Below, piece by piece: positions 5,785 to 11,457 of a stretch of DNA of 11,457 nucleotides. The DNA is from Verrucomicrobiales bacterium (GTDB lineage: Bacteria; Verrucomicrobiota; Verrucomicrobiia; Verrucomicrobiales; DEV007): positions 1 through 11,457 of the forward strand of contig JABDJT010000573.1 of assembly GCA_013003335.1 (NCBI GenBank). The letters are read 5' to 3'. The notes beneath the pieces are model-generated. The model had not been told where the DNA came from, made no database searches, and saw only the letters and a program-made list of their open reading frames with translations. A program made the position numbers and the translations under genes. Position 1 is the first letter of the stretch. The number at the start of each line of letters is the position of its first letter.

Positions 5785-8124
5785 TCAATTCGCCTCTTTC
5801 CGGGGAACTTCCTCCGTTTTCCGCTCCGCAACTTTCGAGATGTGAACGGGCTTACCGGTCTGCTGAATCGCAATCAGGTCCTGCAGAATATGGACCGTTT
5901 CACGCTCAAAGGGATCAAAGGTGTGAGGATATTTGAGCGCTTCCTGTTCGGGGTCTTTTTCTTTTTCTTTCCCGGTCGTCATCCCGCTCAGTTCTTCCAG
6001 GGACAGATCAGATTTCAAAGTCTTCTCTTTTTCGTAAACATTGTCCTGCGTGAAGGTAAACAGCGTAAAAAGGTCTTTTTCCTCGTCGCGAATTTTCGCG
6101 AAGCGGTCGATCCGCTCTTTCTTGCGATCATTTCGCTGCTGCTCAAATTTTGCAGCCTCCGCTTCCCGTTGTGCCCGATTCAGGCTGATGGTGTTTTTCT
6201 TTTTCCGGTCCTGGCTGAATTTAATGTCCTCCAGGATATACTGAAACTCCTGGTCGGTGGCGATTCTGGCATCCACTCCAACCTGGAGAACCTCGGATGG
6301 CAGGGCCTTGCGCGAAACCGGTTCGTAAATTGCCGGGTCAATTGGATCAGCTTTCAGCGCGTTCGGAAGGGCCGCTTCTCCAATATCCAGAACGTCATTG
6401 GTAGACGGAAGACGGACATCGGGAACGACGCCATCGAGCTGCGTCGAGGTTCCGTTGATCCGGAAGAAGGTCTGGATGGTGAGCTTCAAAGCACCGTTCT
6501 GATTCGCGTCGCCGCGACCCAGGGGAATCATGAAATTGTTCCGGGTGAACACCGGGCGAAGTTGCTGGACGGTTCCCTTTCCGAATGAGGCCTTTTCTCC
6601 GACGATGACTGCGCGGTTGTAATCCTGCAAGGCGGCCGCGAAAATTTCAGAGGCCGACGCGGATGCCCGGTTGGTCAAAACAATCAGGGGACCTTTGTAA
6701 ACCGCATCGCGATTTCGGGACGTCTTGTAGTTGCGTTGTCCCCGCCAGTCCTGAGACTGCACCACCGGCCCGCGGGGAATAAACAACCCGGTCATATTCA
6801 CGGCTTCTTCGAGCGAACCACCTCCGTTGTCGCGAAGATCGACGACCAATCCGTCCATCCCTTCGGCCATCAACCGCGTCAGGAGACGCTGCACATCGAC
6901 CGTGGTGCTGGTTTTTCCGCCATCCATATCGCTGTAGAAGGAGGGAAGGTTGATCCACCCGAGCTTTTGCGGGTTGCCGTTCGGATCTTTCGTCTCGATC
7001 AGGTCCGCCGTCGCGAGGCTGTCTTTTAAATCAACCAGATCACGAACGATCTGAATTTCTTTCGTGGCAGAAGGATCGGGCGAATCGGCCGGCGTTACTT
7101 TCAGCCGGACGGTCGAACCTTTGTCCCCCCGAATGAGATCCACGATCTTGTTCAGTTTCAGAGGAATAACATCAACCATCTCTCCTTCGTCGCCCTGGGC
7201 CACTCCAATGACCTTATCTCCAACCTGCAATTCTCCGTTTTTGAACGCCGGTCCCCCGACTACCAAACCCTGGATGGAAGCGCTTCCGTCTTCTTCAAGC
7301 TGAAGCATCGCACCGATGCCGGTCAGCTTTTTGTTCATCCCGATCTTGAAGTTGTCGTATTGAGACTGGGAAAAATATTCCGAATGCGGATCGTAAGCTC
7401 GGGAAATGGACTTCACGAACATGACTGCGACATCCTCCGTGGTGTTTTCGTTCACACTTTGCAGGATGCGTTCGTAGCGTTTCGCAATCGTTTCTTGCGG
7501 GGTTTCCTCCTCTTTTTTCGGATCGCCATCGATTTCCGGAAGACCCTTGGCGGCCCTTTCCTTCTTCGCGCGCTCCGAAGCAGCCCGCCGGAGATGTTCC
7601 TGGAGCAAGTCTCCTTCGATCAGGTTTCGCCAAAGCTGGTCTGACTCTTCGCCGTTCGCCGGCCACTCCATTTCTTTCCGGCTGAGATGAATTACCCGAT
7701 CCGAATCAAAGGTGAATTTTTCCTCTTTCAGCAGTTTTTTCGCAAATTCGACCCGGGATTTGACCCGCTCTTCGTAAATCGCATAAATCTCAGCAGCGGC
7801 CGGGATGTCTTTCTGAACGACAGAGTCATCGATCGTATGCAGGTAGTCTTCCCGGAACTTGTCGACATCTGCCTGCGTGAAATACACCCGGCTAAAATCG
7901 AGAAACTCCAGGTAATTCTTCAACACCCGCTCCGACATGGAATCATCGAACACCTGGCGCAGGTAATGCTCTTCCTCGAGCATCCGCACCACCCGCTGGG
8001 CAATCTCGCCGTAATTCGTTGGGGGTTTGGCTTGAGCAAATGCCCTTTCGTTCAGAAAACCGAACGTAACAGCAAGAGCGGCAAGGAATTGGAAACAGCG
8101 GAGCGGGAGAGGGTAAAAAGCCAT
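5785..8124 (-). CDS. prc: Carboxy-terminal (tail-specific) protease, Tsp/Prc type, peptidase family S41A
   Basis: This 779-residue periplasmic serine protease, by analogy with E. coli Tsp/Prc, degrades or trims proteins from the C-terminus. A signal peptide ends near A28-F-A-Q31. An N-terminal helical domain spans about 36-245 and includes a charged lysine/glutamate-rich stretch at 183-210. A PDZ domain follows at about 262-345 (G-x-G-A-M-L-Q and L-Q-V-G-D-K-V-I-G-V). The protease core has D-L-R-D-N-G-G-G (429-436), the nucleophile S490 in S-A-S-A-S-E, and the general-base K516 in S-F-G-K-G-T-V-Q. The tail (about 600-779) is the charged C-terminal domain typical of long Tsp proteins. The ATG at 8122-8124 was chosen because it starts directly before the signal peptide; the open frame extends 70 codons further but without family sequence. 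The gene is divergent from the GT9 gene and convergent with pgsA. Confidence 0.93.
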   Translation of the reverse strand: MAFYPLPLRCFQFLAALAVTFGFLNERAFAQAKPPTNYGEIAQRVVRMLEEEHYLRQVFDDSMSERVLKNYLEFLDFSRVYFTQADVDKFREDYLHTIDDSVVQKDIPAAAEIYAIYEERVKSRVEFAKKLLKEEKFTFDSDRVIHLSRKEMEWPANGEESDQLWRNLIEGDLLQEHLRRAASERAKKERAAKGLPEIDGDPKKEEETPQETIAKRYERILQSVNENTTEDVAVMFVKSISRAYDPHSEYFSQSQYDNFKIGMNKKLTGIGAMLQLEEDGSASIQGLVVGGPAFKNGELQVGDKVIGVAQGDEGEMVDVIPLKLNKIVDLIRGDKGSTVRLKVTPADSPDPSATKEIQIVRDLVDLKDSLATADLIETKDPNGNPQKLGWINLPSFYSDMDGGKTSTTVDVQRLLTRLMAEGMDGLVVDLRDNGGGSLEEAVNMTGLFIPRGPVVQSQDWRGQRNYKTSRNRDAVYKGPLIVLTNRASASASEIFAAALQDYNRAVIVGEKASFGKGTVQQLRPVFTRNNFMIPLGRGDANQNGALKLTIQTFFRINGTSTQLDGVVPDVRLPSTNDVLDIGEAALPNALKADPIDPAIYEPVSRKALPSEVLQVGVDARIATDQEFQYILEDIKFSQDRKKKNTISLNRAQREAEAAKFEQQRNDRKKERIDRFAKIRDEEKDLFTLFTFTQDNVYEKEKTLKSDLSLEELSGMTTGKEKEKDPEQEALKYPHTFDPFERETVHILQDLIAIQQTGKPVHISKVAERKTEEVPRKEAN

Positions 8125-8198
8125 AAGATGAGGAGTTCCGGAATTTTTCGGCAGAGAAAGAGGAGAATACACGCATTCAACTTGTGATAAAAGTGAAT

Positions 8199-8208
8199 TG
8201 TGATCACA
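8199..8208. promoter_or_regulatory. TGTGATCACA palindrome in a divergent promoter region
   Basis: A perfect 10-bp palindrome lies in the 111-bp spacer between the divergent protease and GT9 genes. TTGTGAT occurs twice, 16 bp apart (8182-8188 and 8198-8204), the second copy overlapping the palindrome. The half-site TGTGA resembles CRP/FNR-family half-sites, but the spacing (no gap instead of 6 bp) does not. It is a candidate operator only; no regulator is encoded nearby. Confidence 0.3.
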
Positions 8209-8235
8209 CATTAAGCGGCGATCGATTCGATTTTT

Positions 8236-9180
8236 ATGGGAAAAATCCTCATTATCCGGGGCGGAGCGCTGGGAGATTTCATTCTCACGCTCCCCTCTAT
8301 CCAGCTCATCCGCGATACGCTGCCGGATGCGCAAATCGAAATTCTCGGATACCCGAACGTCGCAACTCTCGCCGAGTCGGCCGGTTTAGCCGACGCTTCG
8401 CGCTCGATCGAATACGGCCCCCTTTCGCTATTCTTTGTTCCCGGAGCCAGTTTACCGGACGACCTCGTCGATTATTTTCAATCGTTTGCCGTGGTGATCA
8501 GCTACTTATATGACCCGGACGGATATTTCGAATCCAATGTTCGGAAGGCCGGAGTCGACACGTACCTCCGCGGCCCCTATCGAATCGATGAATCGACCAG
8601 CCCGGCTGTCCCCGCTTCCGTCCAACTTGCCCGACCTCTCGAGCAGCTGGCCCTCTTCCTCGAGAACCCGGCCGTCACGCTCTCGCTACCGGCTGATGAA
8701 TCACACACCAAAACAAACCGCAGGACGATCGCGATCCACCCGGGAAGCGGCAGCCCCTCGAAAAACTGGTCGTTCGAAGCCTGGATCGACATCGTTTCCC
8801 GAATCCAGGAAGCCTCTGCTGAACCTCTTCATTTCCTCATCGTCAGCGGGGAAGCGGAAACCGGGATCATCGACCAATTCCTGGAAATGTTTTCGGGAAC
8901 CGGCCTTTCGCACTTTCATCTCCAGAATGCTACCCTCCCCGATCTCGCGACCCACCTGTCCCGGGCCGATCTTTTTTTGGGTCACGACACAGGAGTTTCC
9001 CACCTGGCTGCTGCTTGCGACATCCCGTGCGTCCTGCTTTTCGGTCCGACCAACCCTGCGGTCTGGGCTCCTCAAAATTCGAATGTCGAGGTGATCCAAT
9101 CAGAATCCGGTTCCCTCGCTGGAGTGAATTCGGACACCGTTCTCGAGAGGGTCCGGGAGCTTGTCCACACGCTTAAATAG
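8236..9180 (+). CDS. Glycosyltransferase family 9 (ADP-heptose:LPS heptosyltransferase-like)
   Basis: This 314-residue GT-B protein of family GT9, whose characterised members add heptose to the LPS inner core, acts on the cytosolic membrane face. The N-terminal K-I-L-I-I-R-G-G-A-L-G-D14-F-I-L-T-L-P-S is the acceptor-side motif; D14 corresponds to the catalytic Asp of WaaC. The C-terminal half has H-P-G-S-G-S-x-x-K-N-W (168-177) and the donor-site G-H-D251-T-G-V-S-H-L-A-A-A, followed by L-L-F-G-P-T-N-P-x-x-W-A-P. No other LPS-core genes adjoin it, so the exact sugar and acceptor are unknown. The ATG at 8236-8238 starts four codons before the first beta strand, as expected. No Shine-Dalgarno is seen (GATTCGATTTTT precedes). 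It implies, but does not prove, an LPS-type outer membrane. Confidence 0.88.
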   Translation: MGKILIIRGGALGDFILTLPSIQLIRDTLPDAQIEILGYPNVATLAESAGLADASRSIEYGPLSLFFVPGASLPDDLVDYFQSFAVVISYLYDPDGYFESNVRKAGVDTYLRGPYRIDESTSPAVPASVQLARPLEQLALFLENPAVTLSLPADESHTKTNRRTIAIHPGSGSPSKNWSFEAWIDIVSRIQEASAEPLHFLIVSGEAETGIIDQFLEMFSGTGLSHFHLQNATLPDLATHLSRADLFLGHDTGVSHLAAACDIPCVLLFGPTNPAVWAPQNSNVEVIQSESGSLAGVNSDTVLERVRELVHTLK

Positions 9181-9188
9181 GAATAGAG

Positions 9189-9310
9189 ATTTTCCCGGGA
9201 AAATAAGTATCACTATTAACGCTGTGCAGAACTGACCACGATTATAGGAAGTGCTTTTTTATCAGGGAGTTGGGCAGGGTAATCCCCTGTGGGGAAATCG
9301 TGGTGAATAG
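9189..9310. other. Possible structured RNA or terminator region between convergent genes
   Basis: The 189-bp gap between the GT9 and rnc stops holds several symmetric elements. ATTTTCCCGGGAAAAT (9189-9204) is a perfect 16-bp palindrome 9 bp after the GT9 stop. ACCACGATT (9235-9243) and AATCGTGGT (9296-9304) are perfect complements enclosing 52 nt. Inside are two alternative small hairpins, CAGGG/CCCTG around TAATC (9274-9288) and TCCCC-TGT-GGGGA (9283-9295). I see no open reading frame of note and no match to an RNA family I recognise. Transcription is not shown. Confidence 0.4.
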
Positions 9311-9351
9311 CCTCGCAACATCGATTCTTTGTGAAGACTGAAATTTACTCC

Positions 9352-9360
9352 AACCCTGTT
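9352..9360 (+). repeat. Single ACCCTGTT-family repeat copy
   Basis: AACCCTGTT, flanked by CC and CGGTC, lies 9 bp past the rnc stop codon, between that stop and the possible structured element. It is a lone half-site with no partner arm nearby. It shares the eight-base core with the copies at 2285-2327, 5052, 5165 and 10794-10826. Confidence 0.6.
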
Positions 9361-9369
9361 CGGTCTTTT

Positions 9370-10074
9370 TCACGGTTTATTCACAGCCTCGCGATTCTTG
9401 CAGACATCTGCTTTCAGGGCTTTCGAGGCCGCGGCGATTTCTGCTTCTTTTTTACTGTTTCCGCTACCCCTTCCCAGGACCGAACCCTCCCAACAAACCT
9501 CTGAGATAAATTCCTTCCGGTGATCCGGCCCGGTTTGGGACACGATCCGGTAAACCGGGCTGGATGGCGAAATAGCCTGCAACATTTCCTGGAGTTGGCC
9601 CTTTGGATTGACGTCTTCCGGTTCGTCGGTGATTTCCTTGATAAATTTCGAAAACCGATTGAGCAGGCAATCGCGGGCGGCTGCGAAACCGCCATCGAGA
9701 TAGATCGCTCCGAACAGGGCTTCGAATGCGTCCGCCAGGTTCGAAGGCCGGTCCCGGCCCCCGGAATTTTCCTCTCCCCGGCCGAGTTGCAAAAATTCCC
9801 CCAGGGCAATCGATTCCGCATATCGGCACAACGCTTCGCGGGAAACCAGGCGGCTCCGCAACTTGGTTAAGGGCCCCTCGCTGAACCCCGGGAAATGGGC
9901 ATACAACTCCTCGGTCAGGATCAGCTGAATGACAGCGTCACCGAGGTATTCCAGCCGCTGGTTGTCAAAATGCGGACGCTTCGATTCATACGCCAGGCTG
10001 GGATGAGTGACCGCCTCAGCCAACAAGTGCGAATTGGAAAAGTGGTATCCGATCCTGTCTTCGAGAGAGTCCAT
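9370..10074 (-). CDS. rnc: Ribonuclease III
   Basis: This 234-residue double-strand-specific endonuclease handles rRNA precursor and mRNA processing in the cytosol. The RNase III signature N-Q-R-L-E42-Y-L-G-D46 is present, and the second metal-binding pair is D115-x2-E118 in L-A-D-A-F-E-A-L-F-G-A-I-Y-L-D-G-G. Q39 stands where E. coli RNase III has Glu38; the other key acidic residues are kept. A C-terminal dsRNA-binding domain (about 155-222) begins at N-P-K-G-Q-L-Q-E and ends with the G-x-G-x-S-K-K-E-A-E-x-x-A-A motif. The ATG at 10072-10074 gives the normal N-terminus. The gene lies 22 bp downstream of tRNA-His on the same strand and may be transcribed with it. No Shine-Dalgarno is visible; a T6 tract lies in the spacer. 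Confidence 0.96.
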   Translation of the reverse strand: MDSLEDRIGYHFSNSHLLAEAVTHPSLAYESKRPHFDNQRLEYLGDAVIQLILTEELYAHFPGFSEGPLTKLRSRLVSREALCRYAESIALGEFLQLGRGEENSGGRDRPSNLADAFEALFGAIYLDGGFAAARDCLLNRFSKFIKEITDEPEDVNPKGQLQEMLQAISPSSPVYRIVSQTGPDHRKEFISEVCWEGSVLGRGSGNSKKEAEIAAASKALKADVCKNREAVNKP

Positions 10075-10096
10075 TCAGCACATACAAAAAAGGAGA

Positions 10097-10172
10097 TGGG
10101 GTGGTTGACGGGATTTGAACCCGCGACAACCGGAACCACAATCCGGGGCTCTACCCCTGAGCTACAACCACC
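10097..10172 (-). tRNA. tRNA-His (anticodon GUG), CCA encoded
   Basis: The minus strand folds as a full cloverleaf. The acceptor stem pairs GTGGTTG with CAACCAC, the D arm is GCTC-AGGGGTA-GAGC, the anticodon stem is CCGGA/TCCGG around TTGTGGT, and the T arm is GCGGG-TTCAAAT-CCCGT with a terminal G-T wobble. The anticodon GTG lies at 10137-10139. Histidine identity is supported by an encoded extra G-1 (10172) opposite C73 (10100). The genome also encodes the CCA end (10097-10099). It lies just upstream of rnc. Confidence 0.95.
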
Positions 10173-10251
10173 ATCAACTCCCTGCGCCAAATCGCGCGGG
10201 GCCAGAAATTAGGACACACGAAGCGGGTTTGCCAGTCGAAAATTCCGCTCA

Positions 10252-10794
10252 ATGATGCATTTTTCCCGAATGCACCCCTTTCCCGAGAATTGGAAACCTG
10301 TCGCCTTCAAAGAGTGGCAGATCGTCTGCGAAGCCCTTGAGAGCGACGAGCAAACCGTAATCTTGCGGAAGGGCGGGATTTCTGAAGGCAAACATGGGTT
10401 CCAATGGCTGCATGATCGATTTCTTCTTTTCCCCACGTTTTTCCACGAGCAACTCGATCAGGTCAAACCGATGCCGGATGGCTCGACGCGGGTTTTAAAA
10501 AATGCTGCCGCCCCGAAACCGGGAACGGAAGGAGGGCGCAAAAAGATTTCATTTTCCCTCTACGTGGAAATCACGGAATCAGGCCGGGTCACCGAATGGA
10601 GGGATGTTCAGCAATTTGAATCCGAGCATATCTGGACAGAGCAAGTCATACGGGAACGATTTGAATGGGGCGAGGAACCGGGAATTAGTTTCGCCCGGGT
10701 GAAAGTTCACAAATTACCCGAACCGATCCTGCTGGACGATCGCAAGAGTTTTGGCGGCTGCCGTTCCTGGGTCGGATTGCCCGAGATCGAATGA
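10252..10794 (+). CDS. DUF1802 family protein of unknown function
   Basis: This 180-residue protein has the hallmarks of DUF1802: a leading A-F-K-E-W-x-x-V-C-E-A-L (18-29), then T-V-I-L-R-K-G-G-I-x-E-G (35-46), then F-L-L-F-P-T-F-F-H-E-Q (57-67). No signal peptide or membrane segment is evident, so it is probably cytosolic. The R-K-G-G-I and F-P-T-x-x-H blocks are the conserved core, but no reaction is established for the family. Three Met codons (10252, 10255, 10270) could serve as start; the domain begins around residue 16 from the first, so all are compatible. The preceding sequence lacks a Shine-Dalgarno. It is divergent from tRNA-His and convergent with the beta-propeller gene. The stop (10792-10794) abuts an intergenic palindrome. 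Confidence 0.82.
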   Translation: MMHFSRMHPFPENWKPVAFKEWQIVCEALESDEQTVILRKGGISEGKHGFQWLHDRFLLFPTFFHEQLDQVKPMPDGSTRVLKNAAAPKPGTEGGRKKISFSLYVEITESGRVTEWRDVQQFESEHIWTEQVIRERFEWGEEPGISFARVKVHKLPEPILLDDRKSFGGCRSWVGLPEIE

Positions 10795-10826
10795 ACAGGG
10801 TTCATATGACGAACGAACCCTGTTGG
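10794..10826. repeat. Palindromic ACCCTGTT-family repeat filling a convergent gap
   Basis: AACAGGGTTC (10794-10803) and GAACCCTGTT (10815-10824) are perfect 10-bp complements around an 11-nt loop. The right arm continues as GGGTCG, matching the GGATCG after the 2314 copy. The hairpin occupies almost the entire 37 bp between the stop codons of the DUF1802 gene and the beta-propeller gene. There is no T-run on either side, so bidirectional intrinsic termination is possible but not canonical. Confidence 0.8.
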
Positions 10827-10831
10827 GTCGT

Positions 10832-11457
10832 TCAGTCTCGTCCAGCAACGCCAGCAACTCTCCGGAGCTCGGGTGTTCCTGCGATATACAAGTCGGTCCC
10901 GAGAAACGCCATTGGACCCGGTTCGGCCGGGCAGATTGTTTCGAATTCCAGGGTGGCGGGGTCTGTGCGAACCAGGTCGGATTTTACGAAAAAATAAATC
11001 CGGTTGTCGGGTCCACGGGCAATGTGGCGGGGCGCCGGCCCGGGAAGGGGAACCCGTTTTTCCACCTCACCTGTTTTCACGTTTGCCACGTAGAGCATGG
11101 GAACTTTTTCATGTTTCCCGATCCCGATCAGAATCCCCGGCGTCGTCCCCGATTCCATAACCACGCCAGCCGAACCATCCGAGAGGGGCGAAAATTGCCG
11201 CTCCACTTTTTGAGTTTCGGTATTGAAAACAATCAGGCAACCGTCACGGGGTTTTACCTCCGGCTTAGACGGGACAAACGTGAAATCAGAGGCATAGACG
11301 ATCCATCTGCCGCCGTTTGCGGTGGTGAGAAACTCGCAGTCGTCGTGCGGAAAATTGATGCCGCCAAATTCCCGGGTTTTTGGATCGAACCAGCCGAGGG
11401 AACCGCCCGTGGTTTCCCGTTCATTGTGATTGCCGGAATAAATCCGCCCGTCAGCTC
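10832..11457 (-). CDS. Beta-propeller-like protein, C-terminal part (5' end outside window)
   Basis: An open frame runs without interruption from the window edge to the TGA at 10832-10834, giving the last 207 residues of a larger protein. It consists of repeated strand-turn units of roughly 35-50 residues. Examples are D-G-R-I-Y-S-G with W-F-D-P-K-T-R-E, then C-L-I-V-F-N-T-E-T-Q, then M-L-Y-V-A-N-V-K-T-G-E-V, then N-R-I-Y-F-F-V-K-S-D-L-V-R-T-D-P-A-T-L, then T-D-L-Y-I-A-G. The (F/V)-(D/N)-x-x-T-x-x turns are typical of streptogramin-lyase-like, SMP-30 or YVTN/WD40-type propellers. No catalytic residues can be assigned, and neither localisation nor partner can be judged because the N-terminus is missing. 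A GTG at 11206 is an internal codon, not the true start. Confidence 0.65.
   Translation of the reverse strand, partial: ADGRIYSGNHNERETTGGSLGWFDPKTREFGGINFPHDDCEFLTTANGGRWIVYASDFTFVPSKPEVKPRDGCLIVFNTETQKVERQFSPLSDGSAGVVMESGTTPGILIGIGKHEKVPMLYVANVKTGEVEKRVPLPGPAPRHIARGPDNRIYFFVKSDLVRTDPATLEFETICPAEPGPMAFLGTDLYIAGTPELRRVAGVAGRD

Noticed and set aside
8199..8208. TGTGATCACA as a CRP site
   Set aside because: CRP sites need about 6 bp between TGTGA and TCACA; here there is none.
8125..8334. 70-codon N-terminal extension of the tail-specific protease frame
   Set aside because: It overlaps the GT9 start and would place a clear signal peptide inside the protein; the ATG at 8124 fits export.
9189..9310. 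SRP RNA, 6S RNA or a riboswitch
   Set aside because: None of the conserved blocks of these families that I can recall is present, and the location between two gene ends does not suit a riboswitch.
2285..10826. The scattered repeats as a CRISPR array
   Set aside because: Copies are kilobases apart, vary in orientation, and have no regular spacers or cas genes.
10832..11206. Short 124-residue gene starting at the GTG at 11206
   Set aside because: The frame stays open to the window edge with continuing propeller-type repeats, so this GTG is internal to a larger gene.

Overview
The window looks like housekeeping chromosome from a moderately GC-rich (estimated mid-to-upper 50s %), Gram-negative-type bacterium, most plausibly of the Planctomycetes-Verrucomicrobia-Chlamydiae group and perhaps Verrucomicrobiota. 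That placement is an inference from four things: a long tail-specific protease, a Rieske/cytochrome b pair, a family-9 (heptosyltransferase-like) glycosyltransferase, and the near absence of Shine-Dalgarno motifs. No 16S or marker search could be done. No transposase, phage gene, CRISPR array or toxin/defence system is visible.

Layout. Positions 1-1690, minus strand: a HAD-IB phosphatase-like gene, then the Rieske protein, then the start of cytochrome b (cut by the window edge). The last two belong to a quinol:cytochrome c reductase. Positions 1769-3108, plus strand: smpB (tmRNA partner in ribosome rescue) and, after a 161-bp spacer, a SprT-like zinc metalloprotein. Positions 3105-5003, minus strand: a GT4 glycosyltransferase with an unusual C-terminal extension, overlapping the SprT-like gene tail-to-tail by 4 bp. 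Positions 5202-5783, plus strand: pgsA-like phosphatidyltransferase. Positions 5785-8124, minus strand: tail-specific protease (Prc/Tsp). Positions 8236-9180, plus strand: GT9 glycosyltransferase. Positions 9370-10172, minus strand: tRNA-His(GUG) followed 22 bp later by rnc (RNase III). Positions 10252-10794, plus strand: DUF1802 protein. Positions 10832-11457, minus strand: 3' part of a beta-propeller-like protein. Coding density is high and many neighbours are convergent with almost no spacing.

Functional themes: membrane and envelope (pgsA, GT4, GT9, Tsp), respiration (Rieske/cytochrome b), and RNA and translation quality control (smpB, rnc, tRNA-His). The genes do not form one pathway.

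The least ordinary content is (a) a short intergenic repeat with core ACCCTGTT, seen seven times in four separate intergenic regions and never inside a gene, twice as palindromes; (b) a GT4 enzyme whose C-terminal ~220 residues appear to be a decayed second copy of its own N-terminal GT-B domain; (c) a composite hairpin element between the GT4 gene and pgsA; and (d) a possible structured RNA between the GT9 gene and rnc. I found no convincing new multi-gene system.
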